From the NCBI GenBank assembly GCA_963693085.1, contig OY856412.1:1407448694-1407512693 (forward strand): DNA of 64,000 bases, written 5' to 3'. This document shows, piece after piece, positions 1-10,456 of the stretch. The DNA comes from Alisma plantago-aquatica. Lineage: Eukaryota > Streptophyta > Magnoliopsida > Alismatales > Alismataceae. Below the pieces are notes generated by a model that did not search any database, was not told the origin of the DNA, and worked only from the letters and a program-made list of their open reading frames with translations. The translations under genes and the position numbers were made by a program. How positions within the stretch are numbered: position 1 is the stretch's first letter; each line of letters starts with the position of its first letter.

Positions 1-745
1 ATGTTTTGGGTAAACCAACCATAAAGTCCATGGTCACGTGATCCCGTTTCCACTGTGGTATAGGTAAAGGTTGCATTGTCCCTGCGGGCTTTTGATGTTC
101 AGCTTTAACCTGCTGACATACTAGACACCGCATAACAAACTTAGCTACATCTTTCTTCAAACCAGGCCACCAATACATATCTTTCAAGTTATGATACATT
201 TTGGTGCTCCCTAGATGCATTGCATACATAGATGAGTGAGCTTCTTCCAAGACTAACTTCCTTAAGTCATTGGCATCAGGTACTACCATCATACCATGGT
301 AACAGACTACCTCATCATCTGACTCATGAAACCCATCCTATTTCTCACTACCATACTCTGACCTGATCTTCTAAATCACAGTATCAGCTTGTTGTGCCTC
401 TTTGATCTGTTGTTTTAGAGTAGGTTTTGTGTGCATCTTAGCTAACAGTCCAGCTAACAAGGATACTTTAAGTTGTACTTTGTTTTGCCTCAAAGAGACA
501 AGCATGTCTCATTTAAAGCACACTAAAGAGTTCAACTGTGCTTTGTCTATGGTTGGTGATGATGATTTTCTACTTAGTGCATCAGCCACTACATTAGCCT
601 TTCCTGGATGATAATCAATTATACAATCGTAGTCCTTCATTAACTCCATCCAGCGGTGTTGTCTCACGTTCAACTAATGCTGTGAAAAGATGTATTTTAG
701 GTTCTTATGATCTGTGAAAATCTGGAATGTCTCTCCAGTTGCAGA
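1..745 (-). pseudogene. Ty3/gypsy pol fragment (RNase H end and integrase start)
   Basis: Read on the minus strand, the sequence gives the end of a Ty3/gypsy RNase H and the start of the integrase. The motif TDHKNLKYIF lies near 690-720 and [15 protein letters not shown] near 570-615. A divergent linker follows, then an integrase zinc finger with WWPGLKKDV near 150-175 and CLVCQQVKAEHQKPAG near 85-135. The start of the catalytic core (DFMVGLPKT) runs off the left edge. An in-frame stop near 675 and the lack of any long ORF show decay. The motif wording matches Tekay/Del-type chromoviruses and resembles the element at 36-39.6 kb. Reverse transcriptase should lie to the right but is missing, because the fragment ends at a small inverted repeat at 714-778. 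Family assignment is secure; lineage is inferred. Confidence 0.85.
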
Positions 746-778
746 GGATATTTATGGAGAGACATTCTAGATTTTCAC
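714..778. repeat. 24-bp inverted repeat at the break of the pol fragment
   Basis: Bases 714-737 and 755-778 are reverse complements with one mismatch, separated by 17 bases. The right arm is a sense-strand copy of the RNase H codons for YGETFQIFT that occur in antisense in the left arm. The pol fragment stops here, so this looks like a fold-back or template-switch scar. Confidence 0.8.
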
Positions 779-780
779 AA

Positions 781-1545
781 ATTTATGGGGTTATTAGTAC
801 TTGCATGAATTGAATTAATTAGACCTTCAAACGGTTTGGACTAGTTGAACCTTCAAACAGTTTGAGACTATTTAGACCCTCAAACGGTCTTGCCTTAATC
901 CTTCAAATGGTTTGAGACCGTTTAAACCTTCAAACGGTCTTGAGGTCACTTGACCTTCAAACGGTCTTGAGGTCACTTGACCTTCGAACGGTCTTGAGGT
1001 CACTTGACCTTCAAATGGACTTGAGGTCACTTGACCTTCAAACGGTCTTGAGGTCACTTGACCTTCAAACGGTCTTGAGGTCACTTGACCTTCAAACGGT
1101 CTTGAGGTCACTTGACCTTCAAACGGTCTTGAGGTCACTTGACCTTCAAACGGTCTTGAGGTCACTTGCTCATCAAACGGTTTGAAGACCGTTAGACCTT
1201 AAACGCTCTTGACCTCTAGTCCCTCAAATGATTTGAAATCGTTTGGTCCTCAAACGGTTTGGGACCGTTTGGTCAATTCATAGTTGAAACCGATTGAACC
1301 TAAATTAGGGTTTTAACATCAATTGATCTAGGGTTTTGGAGTCAATTGAGTTTAATTCTAGGGTTTTGTAACCAATTGAATTTGGTTGTTTAAAGTTATT
1401 AGGTCATGAGACCAATTGATCCTTGAATCCATTGAAACTGTTTGGTCTCTAATGGTTTGAGACTGTTTGACCTCTAACGGTTTTGAAACCGTTTGGTCTC
1501 TAACGGTTTGAAACCGTTTAACCAACCAAATGAAACTGTTTGCTT
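781..1545. repeat. Degenerate flanks of the minisatellite, rich in AAACGGTTT motifs
   Basis: On both sides of the regular array the same motif continues in decayed form: CAAACGGTTT alternates with its inverse ACCGTTTG at spacings of about 25-35 bases, up to about 1530. The alternation gives many short hairpins. No coding frame is supported. The block may be part of an LTR that ends at 2922. Confidence 0.7.
939..1181. repeat. 27-bp minisatellite, nine copies
   Basis: Nine head-to-tail copies of a 27-bp unit, starting at 939, 966, 993, 1020, 1047, 1074, 1101, 1128 and 1155. The unit contains CTTGAGGTCA followed by CTTGACCTTCAAACGGT. Copies differ at very few sites. Because 27 is a multiple of three and no frame used carries a stop, long repetitive ORFs appear on both strands (940-1185 plus, 872-1165 minus). 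These are artefacts of the repeat and not genes. Confidence 0.95.
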
Positions 1546-2922
1546 TTGATTTTCTTGAGGCGTGTGCTAAGATAATGTCATCATCATCAAGCTTCAGACC
1601 TATGAATTCTACTTCCATATATACGATGAATTCATCAATTATTCAAAGAAGGAAATAAATGATCAACATATGATGAGAAATTGAAATCAATAATAACATT
1701 GATGGGTTCAAGTTATATAACCCGCCTTCAAAGTAGCTTCAAAGATTCAAGCTTCTCATCTCTAATGGTGAAATAATCTCCTTCAACTATCCAAGGTTCG
1801 TTTCCAACTCTTTGGATGCAAAAGATAGCCAAGGTTGAGCATTGGATGGAAGAGAGAAGAAAATCAATGTTGAAATCTGATTTCAACCATAAATTCAAGG
1901 TTGAAGATGATCATGGATCTTACCTTCAGCTTGGGGAACATTTTCCTCCTTCTCCTAAGCTCCTTGTTCATTGTCCAAAGCAAGGGAAGAAAGTGGTTTG
2001 ATTAATAGCCTTTCAAGTAAGGAGAAAATCGAGTATATGTAATTGATTTTCTAGGAGAGAGAAAGTAGGAGAAAATTCATCCACTTTCTTGCCACATTCC
2101 CCCTCCCTTCCTTTCCTTCGAAGCCATATTCCTTGCCCTCATTTTCCTTTCATTTATCCTTGAATTAAAAGCAACCACTTAAGCACCTTTATTATTATAA
2201 TACTATTATCCATTTTTAGTGGACATTACTTTTTAATTAATAAATGTGAGTGGGTTTCTTCACCTAGTTAGGATATTTTGGTGCCACTCAAGGCATTTGG
2301 ACGTCCTTGTACTATAGGATTTCAACCACATCCTTTTTAGTTGATGGGCACTTCAATTAATATATATTTATTTTTTTGCTACAAAATAAATTAGGGTTTC
2401 AATTATGCTTAAATCTTGATTATTTTATTAACAAGATTATTTCTCCTCAAAAGTACTTCAAACAAGACGCCCCTTTCTTTTTATTTCCTCTAAATGATAC
2501 CAAGAAACAATAAGGACATTCTTGAAGTGGTATTCTACATATTCAACCCTAGATTTTTGGGTAATTTGCAAATTACACCGAAACTAGCATTCAATACACA
2601 AGCATTACTCAAACAAGCTCCTTCTTGGAACTTAGGCTTGTGGAAGCCATAACTCAGAATCATTTTCATTCTTATGATGCTATAACACTTGAGGAACATT
2701 TATCATGTAACATTTGCAAGGTAACCCCTTAAATTGGGTAAATTGCACTTTAGTCCAAAACAGGTAAAACATTGTTTCAATATTATTCAAATAGGATCAA
2801 AATTGAAACATAAGATTTCCTTTAGTCTTAATTACTTTTCAAAAGATAAAGACAAGAATCTAAATGACTTACTTAAGCAAAACTTCTAGGATTAAGGCAT
2901 AACCCAGGTCAGGTATGTTACA
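1546..2922 (-). repeat. Probable remnant of a Ty3/gypsy LTR (minus strand)
   Basis: There is no supported gene. The right edge reads ...GGTATGTTACA, so the minus strand starts TGTAACATACCTGACC, a usual start for Tekay-type LTRs, and it faces the same way as the pol fragment at 1-745. The inner end is not visible and no PBS was found, so a deletion between LTR and pol is likely. The ORF at 1816-2001 has no recognisable domain. Confidence 0.4.
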
Positions 2923-5515
2923 ATAAAGGACAACAAATATTAAAGGCTTCCCATAGAAGAGAAAAGTACTACCCAAGAGGGCATAAAAGAATATGAACAA
3001 TAAAATAAGAATGAAGCAAGAGAGTATATAAACAAGGCATCCATTTGCTTAACCTGTGACAATACTAGACAATATAAACATGCAGGTAGGAAATAACACA
3101 TCTACCAAAAATAATGTGGGGTGAGTAGGGTCTTTTATACATCTGCTCTAAAATGTGGGGTGGCAGGGTCTGTCAACATCTACCCGAGCAGGAATTTAAC
3201 ATCTGCCCAAATATATAAATATGCAGGATTTTAACATCTACATTCATATGTGGAAATTTAACATCTACATTCATATGTGGAAATTTAACATCCACATAAA
3301 AACACATGCAACATTATACTAGTAGTCACCACATGATGCATAACAAAAGATAAGCAAGAATACACGTGATTTAGAGTATAAGAGAACAAGAAGGATGAGA
3401 ACATCCATCCAAATACCATCACCTAATGTGCCATATACACATCCACTACTATGGTGGGAAAAGAAGCACATATCATCAAATAAGTCCAACATGCACAAAG
3501 CATAAGAGAGATTCCAAAAGAATATTCATGATCACATGATCAATAACAAATAAGGTAGTTCACATGAACCATGATTTTCAAAAGAAAAGACATTGTGTAT
3601 AGGCTAATATCCATAGGACCAAGAGAATGATAAACATAGGTTATTGTTCAATATATAAGAATAGGAGATGCAAAACATACCTCAACTTCAGAGTCCAAAG
3701 TCCAAAGTCACTTCTACATCCAAGTCTAGGTCTCCAAAGATCTTATTAAACATATATGTAGGTTTTGAGTCCATTCTGTATCCATTAATTAACTCTAAAA
3801 ACCACCTTTTTCTTAGTGTGTGAATTAGGTTATGAAAAGTATGCCACATTTCAATTTATATTATTATGAATCTAAAACATATTTTATTATATTTTTCTGA
3901 TGTATAAATATTTAGTTATGAATTTTACAAGTTATTATGTAATTAGATTAATATGTTAATATTCACCTTTAATTTAGCATTGGATTTATGCAACAAAACT
4001 AGTATCATTAGATAGGTCTTCTTTTTTTTAATCCAACGACTATTTATTTGTATTTTTTATCAGTATGTAATTAGTTATCATTTTTCAAAAATCGACCAAT
4101 CAAAAAAATACACATCAGCAAAGAGGTTGGCTAGAGAAGAAGAGAGAGAGGGAGAGGGCCACGCATCTGAGTTGGCCCAATCAGGGATAGCCAACTCGGT
4201 TGGCCACTCATCCAAGTCATGAAGTTATTGGAGCAAAGCAAGGAAACAAAAAGGGCAGAAATGTGAAAATGCCCATCGTGAGAAAAATCAAAACAATAGG
4301 AAATTAAGGGGTAAACTAGAGAAAAAATGAAGGGGAAACTTCCCCTCTTGTCCAGGAACCATTGCTGCTCAAAGCAGCAGGCATCCCCGACCAAAATTGG
4401 GGAAAAAGGAAACAGCGACCAAAACTGAAAGCTAACCATGATAAACAACCAAAAACACCACGACGATGACGGCAACAGTTTAACTAGGTAAGAAAGTGAC
4501 GTATACTGAAGGAATTGAGCTACTGCACTATACCTACAAAGAAGAAGATCAGAAGGGGAAACCAAGATGATTACCTCATAGACTCAAATTGGGGGTGCAA
4601 GTAGCTTCACCAAGCGACCTCGAACCCAAACCGAACAATAACTGGCAACTTTATGGCCTCTGGACTAGATACCGCAGACCAGGAAGTTGTCGTGGATGCC
4701 CAGTCCTTGTGGGGGTGTAAAAAGGGGAAACTCGAGTAGAAACTTAGAGTCCAAGGCTAGCAGGAGTGCATGGCATTGTTTGGTTAGAGTTCAAAATGAC
4801 GAGGAAGGCTTGGGGTAGCCGGCACACCGCACAGAGATCAGAACAGGGGAAACAATCAGCAGTGATGGTGGTTAGGGTTATATAGGTGATGAAACCCTAT
4901 GAAAGTTGGGATCATGCTGCACAGAAAGCAATGAGAAAGGCGAGGGAGAGAAAAATGGAGGCTGATATGGAACTGATTATGAGAAGAAATAGAGAAAATC
5001 CTACCATTACTCTGTGTGTGAAACAAGAGTCCGACCCAAGGTAGGAGAGAAGCTCCCTTCCCTTGGATCAGATCTAATGGTCCACAGAGATGTGCACATC
5101 CAGCAAGGTTACAATGATAGCATGATACATTAAAACTAATTCAAATCTGATTAAGACTAAAGTGATATAAAATTATATTTCCTTTTTCTCTCTCTTCAAA
5201 CAAGGGTTCGGACATTATCCAAATTAGGTGAAATTTTTGACAGAGGCCAATTAAGGCATGTAGATTCTGATTATGCAATTAGATTCTCCTTTTGAAGACT
5301 TTAGATGCATTAAGTAATCATTTCTTAGTTTCTCTTTCATTAATGACATTAGGATTACCAAATGATCTATGTGACATATTTTATGTTCCATTGATGACCT
5401 AAGTCTAATGTGTAATCATTAGGGTGATATGTTAATCATCTTTTATGTATATCTTTGTTTGGCTAAACCCAAAAGGTCAAAGTTCTAGGGTAGGGTCCAA
5501 GACCTAGTATGTTAC
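2923..5515 (-). repeat. LTR-like noncoding block with GC-richer core
   Basis: No gene is seen. A GC-richer stretch at about 4130-5060 has wording close to the LTR cores at 21.2 and 25.6 kb (compare 4160-4200 with 21181-21230: CGCATCTGA...TTGGCCCAATC...GCCAACT). The right edge near 5510 has GTATGTTAC, similar to the edge at 2916. It is probably a diverged LTR of the same broad family. Two 27-bp tandem copies lie at 3241-3267 and 3268-3294. The 144-residue minus ORF at 4131-4565 has no recognisable domain and is probably chance. Confidence 0.4.
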
Positions 5516-5539
5516 TAGAAATGTCACTAATAGTATTCT

Positions 5540-6010
5540 TGTTGTTGTTGAATATCTAATCAGTTTTTGGATTTAAAAAACTCAATTTTTAATGATTGTG
5601 TGAAGCTAGACATATTAAAGGAGATGGAAGTCCCTAAAGGGCATCATGGGCTTAATATGCTTCAACAAGAATGGATTGGGTTAATCTAAAAATGTGTTCA
5701 AACCACCTATTTCTCTATTCTTATAAATGGGGATCCTATGGGGATATTCCAAGCTAAGAATGGACTTTAAAAGTGCGATCCCTTCTCTCCTCTCCTTCAT
5801 CCTTGTCATAGAGATCCTTACCAATCTTATCAAATAAGTTGAAGATCATAATAAAGTCAAACCTTCCACAGTAAAAGGAACGAAGGTTATGTGTCATCTC
5901 ATATTTGTAGATGGTGACCTTCATTTCTCAATTGAGCATTCTTCTAGGTTGAAGGAGTTCACAAAGGTGCTCATGAACATTATAAAACTCACAGACAAGT
6001 GAACTCAAAT
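5540..6010 (+). pseudogene. LINE reverse transcriptase fragment
   Basis: One frame from about 5700 reads FSILINGDPMGIFQAKNGL, then a stop, then CDPFSPLLFILVIEILTNLI, and near 5895-5915 HLIFVDGDLHF. These correspond to the plant L1 reverse transcriptase motifs around the GLRQGDPLSP block and the catalytic FADD box. The FADD position reads FVDG, so the active site is altered. Stops interrupt the frame. The fragment covers only part of the RT domain. It lies just upstream of a second LINE in the same orientation, so it is either an older truncated copy or a rearranged piece of the same element. Confidence 0.75.
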
Positions 6011-6101
6011 TTAATATTTTTATTTACAAAACTTAATATTCCAAAAGAGACATGATGATAAGATCTTAGGGTTCACTCCCTCACCAACAAACACCACACG
6101 G

Positions 6102-7423
6102 ATGGCTAGTGATAGTGAAAATGAGAGCAGCCAAGTGATTGGAAGAGCAATTCCCTTGGCACCCTCCACGAAGAATGTTGATGAGTCTATGGGTCTAAAG
6201 AGTGTAGGAAGTAAAGGAGATTTGAATCGGGATGGCAAACCACCTTCACTGGCTACTTCCTTGGTTCAAGTGGCGCCATCGTCTAAATCTTGGGTAGATC
6301 TGGTTGCTGAGAAGAAATCCATTTCACCAGGTAAGTTAATGAACCTGAATGTTGAACTAGTGGACGGGAAGCTTATATATCCTAAAAAGATTGTGGAGAG
6401 AGATATGAAGAGATGGAGATTAATCATTGTTTATGTGGTTGGTTTGGAGCCAAATTGGTATGTTCTAGTTTGACATTGTGCTCAGATATGGGAAGAAGGG
6501 ATCAATTGAGGTCACATCTAGAGGGAAGGTGTTCTTCATCATCATGTTCTCCAATGACAAAGATTTGAGCACGGAAGTAGAAGGAGGCCCCTGGTTCGTT
6601 GTTGGCAAGCCATTGATTATCAAAAGATGGGAGAGAGGGGAGCCAATGGAGAAACTCAAGCTCTTGGAAATCCCTATATGGCGGAAGGTGTATGAATTGC
6701 CTTTGGAATTATGGGATGACGAGATGTTTAACAAAATTGGCTCGTTTCTTGGTAAGCCATTACAGGTGGACACGCTTACTACTAAATTTTGAAGGTTGGA
6801 CTATGTGAGGATACAAATTCTTATTCCAATTGAGTTCTCATTTCCTAGGACTTTGGAAATCTAGAGTGATGATGTCCATATAGATATCATCTCATTCGAG
6901 TACGAATGGGAGCCAGATAGATGCAGACAATGCGGTCATTTCAGCCATGAATCTATTCTATGTTCTCAGCAATTAGGTAATCTAGGGTTAACTAAGCCAA
7001 ATTTTGATGCTAGATGGGTTCTGATGGTTGTAGTTCCAGTGAAGGTTGTTGTTGATTGTGAGAAAGTGCCCATGGTTGTAACTGCATCTGAGAAGGTCAA
7101 TAAGGATCTGAAATTTTTTTTCTGATGTCGTTGGAGAGGTTAATGCAGACTTAGTGTTTGATGATTTGTCTGAGACATCTTTGGGGTATTTTTCTACTTC
7201 TGTTATTGAGAAAGGGAAGAATGTCTCTATTCATATTACTCCTAGTCCCTCCCCAGGATGGGAGGTAAATAAGAGAAAATCTAAATCACCATCTCGTGTT
7301 TCTACTAAACTAGTCTCAATGGTTAAGAACATTCAGTTCACTCCAAACAGGTTCTCACTTCTGGAAAAACTAAATGGAGGAGAAGGGGTTGTAAGGGATA
7401 GGGAACCTTTTGCTAATGGATAG
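6102..7423 (+). pseudogene. LINE ORF1 with DUF4283-like domain and CCHC knuckle
   Basis: This is the ORF1 of a plant L1-type LINE, normally an RNA-binding protein of the retrotransposition particle. A first frame at 6102-6473 has the SWVDLV and DGKLIYP landmarks that precede a DUF4283 domain. The domain continues after a frameshift at 6478-6792 with GKVFFIIMFSN, GGPWFVVGKPLIIKRW and EIPIWRKVYELPLELW. A zinc knuckle follows at 6922-6963, with Cys at 6922, Cys at 6931, His at 6946 and Cys at 6961 (CX2CX4HX4C). A C-terminal tail is open from 7154 to 7423. At least one frameshift and two stops (6790-6792, and a TAG near 6863) inactivate it. The end overlaps the ORF2 start by a few bases, as is common in such LINEs. 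Confidence 0.85.
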
Positions 7424-9531
7424 GCCTTTAAACATTGTTGCATTGAATGTGAGGAGCATTCATAATAATCTCCCTTGCATTCAAAAGGAGATGCAAAAGA
7501 ATGCAGTTGATGTGTATATTATTCTGGAATCAAGAATTTTTAAGAGTGATGTTAAGTCTTTGGTTGAGTCTTTATGGCTAGGTGCTACTTCTATCACCAA
7601 TGCTAATTTCTATTATTATACTCATATCACTATTTTATGGAGAGATGATTCTATTGTTATTAGTAAAGTTGTTGAAAATGAGCAGATGATGCATTGTAGT
7701 TTTTTGGTTGGTAATCATAGTTTCTTTCTTACTACTGTATACAAAGCTAATGGGGATTCTGAAAGAGGTCTTTTATGGAATTCTCTCAACCAACTTAGTC
7801 CTATTTCTATCCCTTGGTGCGTGATGGGTGATTTTGATGCAATCCGCTTCAATAATGAAAAGAAGGGCAAGCATCCTCTGTCTTCTAGGAGTATGGAGGA
7901 TTTCAACCAGTCTCTTGCCATTACTGGTTTGCTTGAAGTGTCTTTTGAAGGAAATTTCTTTACTTGGGATATAGCAGGAGAAAGACTGGTAAGAGTACCT
8001 TTTCAAAAATAGACAGGTGTTTGTGTAATCTCTCCTTTATGACACTCTTCCCCTCTATATGGTGTGAGATCATTCCAAATTTGGTCAGTGATCATTGCAT
8101 TTAGTCCATACATCTAAATCCTTGTAAGAGAAAGTGTGCCCCTTTCAGATTCACTAATGGTTGGGTTAGGTGATCGGATTTTTTGAATATTGTTCAAAAT
8201 TCTTGGTTGAAGCTTTGTGTTGTTGGTGCTCCTATGTTGAGACTGTATAGGAAATTAAATGCTCTTTCACTAGACTTGATGGAATGGAATAAAAAGTCAG
8301 TGGGTAATTTCTAATTGGTAGCAAATGAATTGGAAACTTAAGCTATTATGTTACAAAAGCAAGTAGATGGTCAACCATCTAATGAGGCCCTGCAACTTGA
8401 TCTCATCGAAGCAAGGAAAAAGGCTATCATTTCTATGAATGAAGAAGAAGAGTTTATTAGGTAGAAGTCCAGGGTTATGTGGTTAAAGGAGGGGAACAGG
8501 AATACTGCATTATTTTATGCTTCGCTTAAATGCAGGCGAATTCATAATAGCATCCATGTTCTTTCTGTTGATAACAAGGATATCAATGATCCAGACTTGA
8601 TTACTGAGCATATTGTTAAATATTACACTGATGTCTTTAATTCTAGTTTGATGAATGAGGTCATTTGGGATGACTCGTGGGAGATTCCTTCTATATCCAA
8701 CACTCAGTGTGAGGATTTAAGAAGACCGGTAACTAGGGAGGAGATTGAGAAATTTGTAAAGAATTTTAAAGGTGACAAGGCTCCTGGTCCAGATGGATTA
8801 TATGCCTATTTCTTTTAGACATGTTGGAATATTGTTGGTGAAGAGGTAATTGTTGTTGTCCTTAATTTATTTGTATCTGGGAAACTTCTTGGAGAATGCA
8901 ACAAATATTTTATTACTCTAATACTGAAAGTGTCAGGGGCTACATCCTTGAAAGATTTTAGACCAATCTCATTATGCAATGTAATTTTTAAAATCATCAC
9001 AAAGATATTAGCTAATCAGTTGAAGGATGTTTTACCTGGGCTTATTGATATAAATCAGGCTTCCTTTTTTAAGGGGAGGACTATAGGGGATGTTATTCTC
9101 TTGGAAAATGAGATGTTGAGTTATTTCCCTAGTACTGGCTCAAACAATATGTGTGTCAAAGTCAATTTGACAAAGGCTTATGACACTATGTGCAGGGATT
9201 ATATTTTGTTTATAATGGGAAGAATGGGGTTTCCAGAGTGTTGACTTAATTGGATTTATGTGTGCTTTGAGTCTACTTCTTTTTAGGTTTTGGTAAATGG
9301 GGTTCCTTCTCCCTCATTTCAAGCTAGCAATGGTGTAAGATAAGGGGATCCTTTGGACCCTTATCTTTTTGTTATGACAATGCAGGGTTTTTCCTCTCTC
9401 ATCAATTCTTTTGTGAAGAGTAATAGGTTGGACCCTCTAAAGGCTTCAGGTAGCTTTGGCATCTCTCATATAATATTTTCTAATGATTTGATGGTATTTT
9501 CTAAGGCTAATCATCTCAATGTGAGGGCTAT
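7410..9531 (+). pseudogene. LINE ORF2: AP endonuclease and reverse transcriptase, 3'-truncated
   Basis: The N-terminal part (7410-8060) is an AP-endonuclease domain: LNVRSIHNN, ILESRI, VMGDFDAIRF and, after a frameshift near 7990, a SDHC motif near 8088. The RT domain follows with MWLKEGNRNTALFY near 8477, DKAPGPDG near 8775, DFRPISLCNVIFKIITKILA near 8955 and an INQASFFKGR motif near 9050. The catalytic box near 9478 reads FSNDLMVF in place of FADD, so the enzyme is dead. In-frame stops occur near 8462, 8816, 9241, 9283 and 9341. The sequence breaks off at 9531, where an Athila-like LTR fragment begins, so the RT C-terminus, 3' UTR and tail are missing. Confidence 0.92.
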
Positions 9532-10442
9532 AGCATAAATGCAAGGTGGAGTGCAATGAATGCTCAAGGGGTGAGTAGGGTGGAGTAGCAGTAGCTAGGG
9601 GGTCTAACCTCTGTGCCCCAGCCACTACCTATGTATATATAGGTGGTGGGGAAGCACTAGGGTAAGTGGGGGTAGTTTAGGAAAAATAGTGCAAAAAATG
9701 AGTAGGGTAGGTTGGTTACCATGGTCGTGTTGATGTACCACAGCCTTGGTGGGGTTAGTGGGGAACGGTCATGGGGGGAGTGGCTACAATCAAGGTGTGA
9801 AAGGAGGGTGAAAAGGCTAAGTGTAGGTGGTGGCCACAGCCATGGTGGGGTGCCACTATCATGTTGGGTAAGTGGCACCACATCCGTGGTGGGGTGCCAC
9901 GGCCGTTTTGGAGGAGGAAGTCTTGATCGTGGGGGGCACATGCGTTTTCTCTTTTGCTAGCCACGACCGTGGTAAGTGGCCACGGTCATGGTGTTTTAAT
10001 GGACCACGGCCGTGGCTGATGGCCACAGTCGTGGTGAGTTTGGTGCAGCAATATGACATCTTAGTTGATTCTTTACAATAATTGACACAGCCCGTGGCCA
10101 TAGGGCCACGACCGTATTGTGATCTCCAGTGGCTAAAAACTTCAATTCACATCATCCATGGACTTCTTTGCTTGATGATGAATCTTGGCCATTAGGGGTA
10201 GGTTGAGGGAGCTTTGGGGCCTTCTTTGGACCCCTCCATGAGTGGAGGAATCCTAGAAATCCTTCCTTCTCTCTCACCCATCCAAAGCATGGTCCAAGTA
10301 CCTAAAAATTGTGTAAAGAACCTCCATAAGTGCATTTGATAGTAATACTCATATTGAGGGATTTAACTTGCATTCTACTGTGTTTAGATGTGAATAAATT
10401 ACAAAATAGCACAAGATGGAGCCCTAAAATAGGGTTGCATCA
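9532..10442 (-). repeat. Truncated left (3') LTR of the Athila-like element
   Basis: It matches 15455-16371 from AGCATAAATGCAAGG to GGGTTGCATCA with scattered differences. It should continue left as 15454 does, but instead joins LINE ORF2. The several 60-100 codon ORFs here come from the palindromic CACG modules and are not genes. Confidence 0.85.
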
Positions 10443-10456
10443 CCACCCCAAACTTA
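10443..10456 (-). other. Polypurine tract of the Athila-like element
   Basis: The minus strand reads TAAGTTTGGGGTGG directly before the LTR start TGATGCAACCC. This form of tract is usual in Athila/Ogre-type elements and fixes the orientation. Confidence 0.75.

Noticed and set aside
939..1181. CRISPR-like array
   Set aside because: Repeats are contiguous with no spacers and the genome is a plant.
872..1185. Repetitive ORFs of 97 (minus) and 81 (plus) codons
   Set aside because: Both come from the 27-bp period lacking stops; no initiation context or family resemblance.
4131..4565. 144-residue hydrophobic ORF on the minus strand
   Set aside because: It lies in LTR-like DNA and shows no domain; hydrophobicity follows from base composition.
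9657..10101. Overlapping ORFs with His/Pro-rich text
   Set aside because: Products of CACGGCCGTG modules; the same ORFs reappear, broken differently, in each LTR copy.
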